A DNA stretch of 39,316 nt from contig CAMHPC010000008.1 of the NCBI GenBank assembly GCA_946186945.1, forward strand, positions 1-39,316, given 5' to 3'. The stretch comes from an uncultured Prevotella sp. (GTDB lineage: Bacteria > Bacteroidota > Bacteroidia > Bacteroidales > Bacteroidaceae). Shown here one piece after another: positions 25,701-33,013 of the stretch (the stretch's first letter is position 1; the number at the start of each line of letters is the position of its first letter). The notes under the pieces are model-generated. The model was given only the letters and a program-made list of their open reading frames with translations, did not search any database and was not told where the DNA came from. A program made the translations under genes and the position numbers.

Positions 25701-27253
25701 ACGAGACCTATGCCGACTCGCTGGTATACTACATCGACGTAGACAACCAGGGTCATGAGTTCAAGCAGATGTTCTTCGAGGTGGCACCCGGCACCCTGTT
25801 CAACCAGAACAGCGACGTGAACACCTGGAGTGCAGCGAACGAATGGAGCAAGACCATCCGCATGCAGGCACCCAACAACCGCGACCAGCCAGCCCTGGAG
25901 GGTGGACTGTTCGTACCTCTGCAGAAGGACATGATAAACCGCGACCAGTCGTCGAGTCCTGATATCGACACCGAACTGTACGACAAGTACCGCCTGTATA
26001 TCAACCTCACCTCGTCAATGTACAAAGTGCAGTTCCAGGCATCACCCTACCTGGTGGGAACAGCCGTGAACAAGCCCTTCGGCAACGGCACTACCGAGGC
26101 AGACGCCAACACCATAGCCCTGGAGTGGGATCCGGAGAAGGAGTGCTACACCTACACAGGTCAGTTCTATGAGAGCGGCGAATTCCGCATACTCGCCAAC
26201 AACTCCTACGAGATAAACTGGAGCGAGGACAGCGAGAAACCCGGAGTGAGCACTACCGACGGTGACTACTGCAACCAGTTGCAGTACAACAAGAACAGCG
26301 AGGCGAAATACGAGAACAACTGCGGTGGCAACCGCGTGCGCTTCAACTTGCCCACCGGCACCTACACCTTCCGCTTCTACATGGGCGAAAACGGCGAGAA
26401 CTCTTACTACACCATAAGCAAGGAGATACCTCTGCGCAACATCACCTACATCAGCAACTCAAACGGCGAGAAACTGGGAGAGATAGACGTGCGCACCCGT
26501 ACCATCAACGGCAAGGAGTATAAGAGTGTGACCTCGTGGGCAGACGGCAACACCTACGTGAAACCCGCCAACGTGGACATGTACATAGTGACCGGACTGG
26601 AAGAGGGCACCAACGACGGCGAGGTGCAGTATAAAGTGAAACTGAAGCAGTTGAACCTCAATTACATACCTGCCAATACCGGTGTGCTTCTCATGAGCAC
26701 CGATGCACCCACCGATGCCACCGCTCGCAACCTGACCATCAGCACCGAGGGCTATAAGATGGCATACGCAGGATACAGCGGCACAGACAACTGGTTGGTG
26801 CCCGTGGTACGGCCTTCCTTCATACCCAACACCATCACCGACAACAACAACGTGAGCAGGCGCAACTTCCTCTTCGCCTACTACCGTCCGAAACCCTACC
26901 CCGCTGGTGAGACCCGTGGCAACTACTCTTATAAACTGGGCTTCTGGCGCTCCAATGTCTCTTCTAACGACTACACCCACAGCAGCAGTGCCAACATGGC
27001 ATACCTCTCGCTCACTCCCGAACAATACGGCACCATGGAACTGGGAGCCTACGACACCAGTACCGACCCCGCCTCGGCACCGTACATACACTTCGAACTG
27101 GACGAGAACTACGTGACCGGCATCAGCGAGGTGACCACCGAGGAGCCTGCCACCACGAGCGATAGTTACTACACCATCGATGGCAAGAAGATGACGCAAC
27201 CCACTCAGCGCGGCATATATATAAACAAGGACAAGAAGGTAATCATCAAATAA
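22715..27253 (+). CDS. Secreted multidomain alpha-amylase (GH13) with starch-binding modules
   Basis: A 1512-residue protein with a signal peptide (1-20, AMHAQ). The GH13 catalytic barrel (about 21-450) has DVVLNH (122-127), GFRYDMVKG (nucleophile D237), VGEYWDS (acid/base E262) and FVENHD (D331). It splits internal alpha-1,4 bonds of starch. A chitobiase-C-like beta domain follows (about 465-535, IIYTTDGTTPS). At least two modules resembling CBM26-type starch-binding domains come next (near 540-620 and near 830-920, SKWPGEQM), then several uncharacterised beta-rich modules. The C-terminus YYTIDGKKMTQPTQRGIYI..KKVIIK resembles the short Prevotella C-terminal sorting domains, so cell-surface or type IX export is likely. 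The large size, about three times a plain amylase, suggests a surface enzyme for granular starch. Confidence 0.92.
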   Translation: MKRLSTIVVSLLCALAMHAQGWPENYGGVMLQGFYWDSYGETTWNKLKAQATDMKGYIDLIWVPNSGQVKEDQWNSAGNLGFETMGYMPVFWLKHNSCWGTETELKSMIQTLKANGIGVIEDVVLNHKNGLTNWADFPDESVTVGGKTYTLDWATEANDTWYNNIWGITKNDEVFTIDGGVHDGKNYICTPGAGYDEGDNFDGCRDLDHTNVTVQNNIKTYLEYLTNVLGYAGFRYDMVKGYSAYYVGQYNAHVNAQFSVGEYWDSKDAIKGWINDTGYYGGYTSAAFDFGLKYALNDAFNNSNWSALNEKGNAGDWTVHRYAVTFVENHDTYREGYNRVNNNVLAANAFILAMPGTPCLFWPHWVTYKNELKKMIKARKAAGVTNESEITWAGQVGGGYVTKVQGTKGSVMVISGYVSESDFNNTYGLGNLTNDYRLVSSGTVDNPNYAYFVSSNIELEPYPTVDYGTGTYYTSADVTLGSNTGTATIIYTTDGTTPSATNGIRVVGGTANLHFTETTTLTAGCLYGDEVVSISKWTYTVTANPLTRIYARSTDDKQMMFYTYDGATADINGSWGDDNKVTATQTIKGETWYYYDYDLVANPNLKIIFRTGDDNRYPAYGQPGLSVSDLASNNPYVILTGNAINTFSQEQLDKFGTYYWVSPEVTNDEMWESFRFTATKYRDDAHTVDVNHLTFALNDNALPSGTVHYYVKGYDTSGNVVKYTPYTDNYALGMTQTMWKYNNANGESYPTPYYETYDNCKDFGNDYQFVIDKSQLSDGMGDNVKSYFWILNTSNEGNVSSDTNDPEKSNLWYLDDAQIVDIPNAVYCYVKIPAEWSNVMVYSFGSGYSSSKWPGEQMTWVADVDNGANKIFKYQWTNGVPENIIFNNNNGKQTYDISFSNGMAYYIGDLNTSDNKYYHSNAPVLASGKWWGRPTGAQSLSIDLNRSIVGDASVSSANYINTDDDFYLFGNLNWNSTANKWEWVAQKADKYKFTKDETYADSLVYYIDVDNQGHEFKQMFFEVAPGTLFNQNSDVNTWSAANEWSKTIRMQAPNNRDQPALEGGLFVPLQKDMINRDQSSSPDIDTELYDKYRLYINLTSSMYKVQFQASPYLVGTAVNKPFGNGTTEADANTIALEWDPEKECYTYTGQFYESGEFRILANNSYEINWSEDSEKPGVSTTDGDYCNQLQYNKNSEAKYENNCGGNRVRFNLPTGTYTFRFYMGENGENSYYTISKEIPLRNITYISNSNGEKLGEIDVRTRTINGKEYKSVTSWADGNTYVKPANVDMYIVTGLEEGTNDGEVQYKVKLKQLNLNYIPANTGVLLMSTDAPTDATARNLTISTEGYKMAYAGYSGTDNWLVPVVRPSFIPNTITDNNNVSRRNFLFAYYRPKPYPAGETRGNYSYKLGFWRSNVSSNDYTHSSSANMAYLSLTPEQYGTMELGAYDTSTDPASAPYIHFELDENYVTGISEVTTEEPATTSDSYYTIDGKKMTQPTQRGIYINKDKKVIIK

Positions 27254-27269
27254 GTAGGAAGACTGTATT

Positions 27270-27434
27270 ATGAAAAAGAAACAATATATAGCACCCGATA
27301 CAAAATGGTTGTTGATCGAAACGGAGTGTGTGCTCGTCATCTCATATCCAGAAGGAGTGGGCTCCAACAGAGACGATGACGATGAAGAGGGCGGTGCCCT
27401 GTCAGGACAGACAAGCATCTTTGACGAATACTAA
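27270..27434 (+). CDS. Small acidic protein of 54 residues, unknown function
   Basis: An ATG-started frame 16 bp after the amylase stop, ending at TAA before a strong terminator. The N-terminus MKKKQYIAPDTKWLLIETE is basic, then hydrophobic (VLVISYP). The second half is strongly acidic (RDDDDEEGG) and ends in FDEY. It has no signal peptide or membrane helix. From memory, Prevotella and Bacteroides genomes carry many short proteins beginning MKKxYxxPxxxxxxIExE with a Gly/Asp-rich tail, usually left as hypothetical; this looks like one of them. Co-transcription with the amylase is likely. A single Cys (position 20) is present. Function unknown; it could be a precursor peptide. Confidence 0.75.
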   Translation: MKKKQYIAPDTKWLLIETECVLVISYPEGVGSNRDDDDEEGGALSGQTSIFDEY

Positions 27435-27457
27435 CCCTCCGACACCACCATCTATGT

Positions 27458-27492
27458 TTCTGGGGATGCGCCGCAGCGCATCCCCAGAATTT
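27458..27492 (+). terminator. Strong hairpin terminator after the amylase unit
   Basis: A 14-bp perfect stem (27458-27471 with 27476-27489) closes a CGCA loop and is followed by TTTAT. The T-run is short, but the stem is by far the most stable near the end of the amylase-small protein unit. Confidence 0.75.
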
Positions 27493-27527
27493 ATAAAGGC
27501 CCTAAGGATCTTAAAGACCTTAAAAGA
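27492..27527. repeat. 9-bp AT-rich tandem array upstream of purD
   Basis: Four 9-base units: TATAAAGGC, CCTAAGGAT, CTTAAAGAC, CTTAAAAGA. The array ends 15 bp before the purD -33 box. Its consensus resembles the array at 15825-15860. Confidence 0.65.
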
Positions 27528-27542
27528 AAAATAGCGATTTAT

Positions 27543-27573
27543 TTTGTATTACAGGTCAGTTGGTGTAATTTTG
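27543..27573 (+). promoter_or_regulatory. Promoter of purD
   Basis: TTTG (27543-27546), 19 bp, TAATTTTG (27566-27573, followed by C). This is a complete Bacteroidetes -33/-7 match, with the start about 13 bases before the ATG. Confidence 0.85.
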
Positions 27574-27592
27574 CAGAAAAATTGAGAAAAGG

Positions 27593-28861
27593 ATGAAGAT
27601 ACTGTTATTAGGAAGTGGCGGGCGCGAGCATGCACTCGCATGGAAGATAAGCCAGAGTGAGCGAGTAGAAAAACTGTATATAGCACCGGGCAATGCCGGC
27701 ACCTCTGCCGTTGGCGAGAACGTGGCAATGAAAGCCGACGACTTCGAAGCCATCAAGACCTTTGTGGCAGAGCGTGGCATAGACATGGTGGTAGTAGGTC
27801 CCGAGGACCCCTTGGTGAAAGGCATATACGATGAGTTGGGTTCCGATCCCCGCACCTCGTCAGTACCCGTGATCGGTCCGTCCAAGGCTGGTGCACAGTT
27901 GGAAGGCTCCAAAGACTTTGCCAAGGCGTTTATGATGCGCCACTCCATCCCCACCGCCCGCTACCGCACCTTCGACGGCACCACCCTCGACAAGGGCATC
28001 GCCTTTCTCAAAACCTTAGAGCCCCCTTACGTGCTGAAAGCCGACGGACTGTGCGCCGGCAAGGGTGTGCTGATACTGCCCACGCTGGCAGAGGCAGAGC
28101 GTGAGTTGCGCGAGATGCTGGGCGGCATGTTTGGCCAAGCCTCAGCCCGTGTGGTGATAGAGGAGTATCTGAGCGGCATAGAGTGCAGCGTGTTTGTGCT
28201 GACCGACGGCGAGCACTACCAGATACTGCCCGAAGCCAAGGACTACAAGCGCATAGGCGAGGGCGACACCGGACTGAACACCGGTGGTATGGGCAGCGTA
28301 TCGCCGGTGCCCTTCGCCACGAAGGAGTGGATGCAGAAGGTGGAAGACCGCATCATCCGCCCCACCGTGGAGGGTCTGCACAGCGAGGGACTGAACTATA
28401 AAGGTTTCATCTTCTTCGGACTGATCAATGTGGGTGGTGAACCCAAGGTGATAGAGTATAACTGCCGTATGGGCGACCCCGAGACAGAGAGTGTGATGCT
28501 GCGTCTGAAGAGTGACCTCGTGGACCTGTTTGAGGGTGTGGCAGCCGGCGACCTGGACTGCCGCACAGTAGAGATAGACGAGCGTGCCGCCGTGTGCGTG
28601 ATGCTGGTGAGCGGCGGCTATCCCCAGGAGTACAAGAAAGGTTATCCCATAGAGGGTCTGGACCGTGTGGAAGGCAGCATAGTATTCCACAGCGGCACCG
28701 CCATGAAGGATGGCAGCGTGGTGACTGCCGGCGGCCGTGTGATAGCCGTGAGCAGTTACGGAGTGGACAAGGAAGCAGCTCTGGCGAAGAGTTTTGCCGA
28801 GGCGCAGAAGATAGAGTTCACCGACCGCTATTTCCGTCGCGACATAGGTTTCGACCTGTAG
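27593..28861 (+). CDS. purD: Phosphoribosylamine-glycine ligase
   Basis: A 422-residue ATP-grasp enzyme of purine synthesis that joins glycine to 5-phosphoribosylamine. The N-terminal [12 protein letters not shown] is at about 7-18. [14 protein letters not shown] holds the ATP-binding lysine region. [13 protein letters not shown] and the metal-binding [14 protein letters not shown] stretch follow. Length and start are normal. No other pur genes are in the window. Downstream, two membrane-protein genes follow at once. Confidence 0.96.
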   Translation: MKILLLGSGGREHALAWKISQSERVEKLYIAPGNAGTSAVGENVAMKADDFEAIKTFVAERGIDMVVVGPEDPLVKGIYDELGSDPRTSSVPVIGPSKAGAQLEGSKDFAKAFMMRHSIPTARYRTFDGTTLDKGIAFLKTLEPPYVLKADGLCAGKGVLILPTLAEAERELREMLGGMFGQASARVVIEEYLSGIECSVFVLTDGEHYQILPEAKDYKRIGEGDTGLNTGGMGSVSPVPFATKEWMQKVEDRIIRPTVEGLHSEGLNYKGFIFFGLINVGGEPKVIEYNCRMGDPETESVMLRLKSDLVDLFEGVAAGDLDCRTVEIDERAAVCVMLVSGGYPQEYKKGYPIEGLDRVEGSIVFHSGTAMKDGSVVTAGGRVIAVSSYGVDKEAALAKSFAEAQKIEFTDRYFRRDIGFDL

Positions 28862-28867
28862 GTACTG

Positions 28868-29809
28868 ATGGCGTACAGACGTTTTCAGAACACAGTATCT
28901 GAGAGCAGGGTGACCCTGCCCCTCTTCGCTGTGCTTGCCCTCGCCTCGGCGGGTGTAGCAGGCATGGTGAGCGGTGGTTGGTGGGTGCAGTTGTTGTGCA
29001 TGGTGCTGAGCGTATACCTGATGGCAGAACTCAGCCGGCGCAACCAACTCCTTCGTGTGCACAGTCAGATGGTGCCTGGCGCACTTCTGATGATGCTCAC
29101 CGCCCTGAGCGTGCTGCTCGCCGACCTGCGTTTTGCCATACTCAGTCTGTGTCTCGCCTCGTTTTATAGCGCCTTCTTCCGTTGCTATCAACGTTATAAA
29201 TCAGCCAGTTGGATATACTTCGGCTTTCTCAGTCTTGCGCTTGCCAGCATGGTGTTCGTGCAGGTGCTCTATTTCGTACCCTTCCTCTGGGGTGCCATGG
29301 CATTCAATCTCTACACACTCAACATCAAGTCTTGGCTGGCATCGGTATTAGCCCTCGTCACCCCTTACTGGTTTGCCTTGGCATGGATGCTGTGCCAGGG
29401 CGATGTGAGTTGGCTGTCTGAGCACTGGTGCGCACTGTTCACCTTCGCCCCCCTTGCCCGCTTCGACCTGCTCAGTCAGCACCAATGGGTGAACATGGGC
29501 TATGTGGCGCTGCTCTCTATAGTGGGTATGACACACTACATGCGTCAGAGTTACAGCGACAACATACGCACCCGCATGCTGTACGAGATATTCGTACTCA
29601 TCGACCTCTTCACCCTACTCTTCATGGCTCTGCAACCCCAGCACTACACCCCACTGATAGCAATGGCGGTGGTGAGCACAGCACCCCTGTTGGCACACTT
29701 CATCACCCTGACTCATACTTTTCTCACCAACATAGCCTTTTACATCATCATTATCCTCACTCTGGCAGTGGTGTATTACAACCTATGGATGCCCTCGTTG
29801 AATTTTTAA
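28868..29809 (+). CDS. Multi-pass inner-membrane protein, unknown function
   Basis: A 313-residue protein with about eight to nine hydrophobic segments separated by short loops, and no signal peptide. I do not recognise a family with confidence. Its general plan resembles the unnamed membrane proteins next to purine genes in other Bacteroidetes. It starts 6 bp after purD and overlaps the next gene by 25 bp, so it is translated in the same unit. Possible roles include transport or envelope maintenance, but nothing in the sequence decides this. Confidence 0.75.
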   Translation: MAYRRFQNTVSESRVTLPLFAVLALASAGVAGMVSGGWWVQLLCMVLSVYLMAELSRRNQLLRVHSQMVPGALLMMLTALSVLLADLRFAILSLCLASFYSAFFRCYQRYKSASWIYFGFLSLALASMVFVQVLYFVPFLWGAMAFNLYTLNIKSWLASVLALVTPYWFALAWMLCQGDVSWLSEHWCALFTFAPLARFDLLSQHQWVNMGYVALLSIVGMTHYMRQSYSDNIRTRMLYEIFVLIDLFTLLFMALQPQHYTPLIAMAVVSTAPLLAHFITLTHTFLTNIAFYIIIILTLAVVYYNLWMPSLNF

Positions 29810-30237
29810 TCAGTTATGGCTACTGGGGCATGTTCGTGGCAGCCTTCATAGCCGGCAGCGTGCTGCCTTTCAGCAGCGAGGCAGTGATGGTGGGTCTGGC
29901 GGCTGCGGGTCTGGAGCCCACCCCCCTTGCCGTCTATGGCACGATAGGCAACTGGGCTGGCAGCATGTTCAACTACTACTTGGGGCGAATGGGCAAGATG
30001 GAGTGGATAGAACGCTACCTGCATGTGAAGCGCGAGAAACTGGAGCGTGCTCAGCATTTCCTCGCTCACCGTGGTGCGTGGATGGGGTTTTTAGCTTTCC
30101 TGCCGGTATTGGGCACTGCCATAGCGCTGGGATTGGGTCTGATGCGTGCCAACCTGCCCATCTCTGCCATAAGCATCTTTTTGGGCAAGGCTCTACGCTA
30201 TGCCCTGCTGATGTACGGCACTTCTTTCTTCCTCTGA
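29785..30237 (+). CDS. YqaA-type DedA-family membrane protein
   Basis: A 150-residue membrane protein. The pattern ISYGYWGMFVAAFIAGSVLPFSSEAVMVGL near the N-terminus, the GNWAGSMFNYYLGRMGK segment and the late FLPVLGTAIALGLGLMRA are typical of short DedA/SNARE-associated proteins such as YqaA. DedA proteins are linked to lipid carrier recycling and membrane homeostasis. The start ATG lies inside the end of the previous gene (25 bp overlap). A longer frame upstream exists only as an overlap with that gene. Confidence 0.85.
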   Translation: MDALVEFLISYGYWGMFVAAFIAGSVLPFSSEAVMVGLAAAGLEPTPLAVYGTIGNWAGSMFNYYLGRMGKMEWIERYLHVKREKLERAQHFLAHRGAWMGFLAFLPVLGTAIALGLGLMRANLPISAISIFLGKALRYALLMYGTSFFL

Positions 30238-30243
30238 TTTTTT

Positions 30244-30289
30244 GGTCGCTGCGCTCATTTCTTTATATTTCTTCGGGTCGCTGCGCTCA
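30244..30289. repeat. Direct repeat of 14 bp
   Basis: GGTCGCTGCGCTCA occurs at 30244-30257 and again at 30276-30289, 32 bp apart. It lies just after the YqaA-type gene in a 290 bp non-coding stretch. The CGCTGCGCTC-type core is familiar as intergenic filler in Bacteroidales genomes. Confidence 0.65.
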
Positions 30290-30337
30290 AAATTATAAAA
30301 AAATTGATTCAGAAAATTATAAAAAATTTGGGAGCGT

Positions 30338-30415
30338 CCTGTGGGTGTTCATGACGCCGGAGGCGTCACCGCTCCATAACCGAGGGTACGAGCGGAGCGA
30401 GCACCCCCGGACAGG
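30338..30415. ncRNA. Candidate structured element with a three-way junction
   Basis: An outer stem CCTGT/ACAGG (30338-30342, 30411-30415) continues as GGGTGTTC/GAGCACCC (30343-30350, 30399-30406) with a 4-base bulge. Inside are hairpins TGACGCC/GGCGTCA (30352-30358, 30362-30368) and CGCTCC/GGAGCG (30370-30375, 30394-30399, sharing one base with the outer stem). It may be a small RNA, a 5' leader element of the patatin gene or a repeat family. Strand and expression are unknown. Confidence 0.4.
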
Positions 30416-30454
30416 CATGTGGAGGCAGGTGGAAACCAGTAAAAGAGCGATGAG

Positions 30455-30469
30455 CACCAACTTTTGGTG
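30455..30469. promoter_or_regulatory. Small hairpin upstream of the patatin gene promoter
   Basis: CACCAA-CTT-TTGGTG is a perfect 6-bp inverted repeat with a 3-base loop. It is about 30 bp upstream of the -7 box of the next gene. It could be an operator or the end of the structured element before it. Confidence 0.35.
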
Positions 30470-30499
30470 AGATAAGGATGATAATTACACAATAATTAG

Positions 30500-30507
30500 T
30501 ACCTTCG
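30500..30507 (+). promoter_or_regulatory. -7 box of the patatin-PafA unit
   Basis: TACCTTCG followed by C differs from the TAnnTTTG consensus at one base. No clear -33 box is visible at the right distance. The ATG is 22 bases downstream. Confidence 0.5.
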
Positions 30508-30528
30508 CAGACAAAAGCAGAAAACAGC

Positions 30529-31500
30529 ATGCGTAAAATCATAATACTACTGATGGCATTGACCATGATAGCCGGAGAGACAGAGGCACAGAGGCCCAAG
30601 ATAGGTCTTGTACTTGGCGGCGGCGGAGCCAAGGGTGCTGCCGAGATTGGCGCCCTGAAAGTACTGGAAGAGTGCGGCATAGTGCCCGACTACATCGCCG
30701 GCACGAGCATAGGTTCCATCCTCGGTGGTCTGTATGCCGTGGGCTACCGCAGCCACGAGTTGGACACCCTGTTTCGCAGCCAGGAGTGGTTGTCACTGCT
30801 GACCGACCGCCGCGATGCCTTCAAGGGCGACCTCTACCGCGAGCAGGACGGAGTGACCTACATCTTCGGTTTCCCCGTATCTCGCAAGAAGAAGCAGAAG
30901 CGGGATAATACCCCTGCACTGATAGGCGTGCTCAACGGCGACGAGGTGACCGCTCTGCTCGACAGCATGACCCACCGCCCCTACGAAGTGCAGTTCGACA
31001 GTCTGCCCATCCCCTTCCGCTGCGTGGCAGTAGACATATACGGTCCCACGGAGATAGTGTTGGACCACGGTGTGATGTCGCGTGCCATGCGTGCCAGCAT
31101 GGCGATACCCGGCGTGTACAAACCCGTGAGATGGGGCACCTGGACCCTGGTAGACGGCGGCATGATCAACAACCTGCCCGTGGACGTGGTGCGTGCCATG
31201 GGCGCCGACATAGTGATAGCCATAGACGTGAACAACGAAGACCACGAGAGCCGAGACTTCTCGTTGACCGAGTTGTTGGGCATAGGCGGACTGATAGACT
31301 GGTTCGTGTCGCGCCCCGACTGGAAGAAGACCAACGACAACCGTGCCGACGCCGATGTGCTGATACGTCCCGACATGGAGGGTTTCGACATAACGAGTTT
31401 CTCCTTGGAGAGTATAGAGCAGATGATAGCCCGTGGCGAGAAGGCAGCACGCCAGCAATTGCCTGCCCTGCGCGAGGTGAAAAAGAGAGTGACACGCTAA
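30529..31500 (+). CDS. Patatin-like phospholipase, short form
   Basis: A 323-residue protein with a signal peptide (about 1-20). The oxyanion loop GGGGAKG (30-36), the nucleophile motif GTSIG (Ser60) and the DGG motif (Asp209) give a complete Ser/Asp dyad. It should hydrolyse acyl esters of lipids, probably in the periplasm or at the outer membrane. Many Bacteroidetes patatin proteins are about 750 residues with a C-terminal surface-antigen/barrel part. This one stops after the lipase domain. It is followed after 24 bp by the phosphatase gene. Confidence 0.9.
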   Translation: MRKIIILLMALTMIAGETEAQRPKIGLVLGGGGAKGAAEIGALKVLEECGIVPDYIAGTSIGSILGGLYAVGYRSHELDTLFRSQEWLSLLTDRRDAFKGDLYREQDGVTYIFGFPVSRKKKQKRDNTPALIGVLNGDEVTALLDSMTHRPYEVQFDSLPIPFRCVAVDIYGPTEIVLDHGVMSRAMRASMAIPGVYKPVRWGTWTLVDGGMINNLPVDVVRAMGADIVIAIDVNNEDHESRDFSLTELLGIGGLIDWFVSRPDWKKTNDNRADADVLIRPDMEGFDITSFSLESIEQMIARGEKAARQQLPALREVKKRVTR

Positions 31501-31524
31501 GAGAGTACAAACCAAACAATAACA

Positions 31525-33009
31525 ATGACTATGATACGAAGACTAATGACAGCAGTAGCGTTGGCAGCGACGCTGACAGTGAGTGCCCAGGCCCCTGAGC
31601 GTCCGCCCCTGGTAGTGGGCGTGATTGTAGACCAGATGCGTTGGGACTACATGTACTATTACTACGACGAGTATGGCGAGGGAGGTATACGCCGTCTGCT
31701 GAGCGAGGGTCACAGTTGTGCCAACACCATGATCAACTACGTGCCCACAGTGACCGCCATAGGTCACAGCAGCGTATATACCGGCAGTGTGCCCGCCTTC
31801 ACCGGCATAGCGGGCAACGACTTCTTCGTGAACGACAAGTCCACATCCAGCGTGCGCGACACCACCATGCTCACCGTGGGAGCCAATACCAAGGGCGGCA
31901 GACGTTCGCCCCATCTGTTGCTTGCCACCACCATAGGCGACCAGATGAAGACCGCCTTCGACTACCGTTCGAAAGTGGTGGGAGTGGCGCTGAAAGACCG
32001 CGCCGCCATACTGCCTGCCGGCCACTGCGCCGATGCCGCCTACTGGTGGGACACCGAGAGCGGCCATTTCGTGACCAGCAGTTACTATATGGACAAACTG
32101 CCGGCATGGATGGAGACGTTTAACAAAGCCCACATAGACAAGCGCAAGAACTTCTACGAGACCCCTGAGGGAGTGACCGCCACCATAGACCTTGCCATAG
32201 AGGTGCTACACCGGGAGCAGATGGGCAAGGACGGCGTGCCCGACCTGTTGGCAGTGAGTGTATCATGCACCGATGCAGTGGGACATGCCTACGGCACCCG
32301 TGGCAAGGAGAATCACGACATCTACATGCGTCTGGACCAGGAGTTGACCCGTCTGTTTGCCGCACTCGATGAGCAGGTGGGCAAGGGTAACTACCTCCTC
32401 TTCCTCACCGCCGACCATGGCGGCATGCACTCTCCCAAGCACCTGCGCGAACATAAGTTGCCCACCGGCGGCTGGGACAACCGTGAGATGAAGAAGCAGT
32501 TGAACGACATGCTGATGAAGCGCTACGGAGCAGCCAACTGGGTGAGAGTGATAATGGACAACCGCGTGTATCTGGAGCGTGAGGCCATCAAGGCGCAGGG
32601 TGTATCGCTGAGCGAGGTGCGCGAGGCTGTGGCACAACGGTTGCGCGAGGACGACCAGGTGCTCTTTGCCTGCGACTACGACAAGATAGGCAGCAGCGGC
32701 ATCCCCCCGATATTGAAAGAGCGTATAATGAACGGATACTTCAGTCACCGCAGCGGCGATGTGTATGTGGCGGTGCGCTCCGGCCATCTGTCGTGGAAGT
32801 TTGGCGACGACTACATAGGCACCAGCCACGGCGCATGGAACCCCTACGATTCGCACATACCACTGGTATTTATGGGTTGGCATGTGGGAAAGGGTGAGAC
32901 CATGCGCGAGACCCACATCACCGACATAGCCGCCACCGTGTGCGCCATGCTGCACATAGAGCGCCCTGACTGCTGCATAGGCGAAGTGATAGGCGAAGTG
33001 ATAGAGTGA
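31525..33009 (+). CDS. pafA: PafA-type alkaline phosphatase
   Basis: A 494-residue secreted phosphatase (signal peptide about 1-21). Metal site residues are visible in VDQM (Asp36) and in LTADHGG. The catalytic Thr is in VPTVTAIGH (T75 or T77). An Asn in AGNDFF (N98) and the Lys/Arg pair in ALKDRAAILPAGH (K157, R159) are characteristic of PafA, the phosphate-insensitive phosphatase of Bacteroidetes. It probably frees phosphate from sugar and nucleotide esters in the periplasm. It is in one unit with the patatin gene. It ends 4 bp from the convergent glycosyltransferase gene. Confidence 0.9.
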   Translation: MTMIRRLMTAVALAATLTVSAQAPERPPLVVGVIVDQMRWDYMYYYYDEYGEGGIRRLLSEGHSCANTMINYVPTVTAIGHSSVYTGSVPAFTGIAGNDFFVNDKSTSSVRDTTMLTVGANTKGGRRSPHLLLATTIGDQMKTAFDYRSKVVGVALKDRAAILPAGHCADAAYWWDTESGHFVTSSYYMDKLPAWMETFNKAHIDKRKNFYETPEGVTATIDLAIEVLHREQMGKDGVPDLLAVSVSCTDAVGHAYGTRGKENHDIYMRLDQELTRLFAALDEQVGKGNYLLFLTADHGGMHSPKHLREHKLPTGGWDNREMKKQLNDMLMKRYGAANWVRVIMDNRVYLEREAIKAQGVSLSEVREAVAQRLREDDQVLFACDYDKIGSSGIPPILKERIMNGYFSHRSGDVYVAVRSGHLSWKFGDDYIGTSHGAWNPYDSHIPLVFMGWHVGKGETMRETHITDIAATVCAMLHIERPDCCIGEVIGEVIE

Positions 33010-33013
33010 GAGA

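Noticed and set aside
29428..29784. Long frame ahead of the YqaA-type gene
   Set aside because: It overlaps the membrane-protein gene in a different frame, and its translation is His/Pro-rich shadow sequence.
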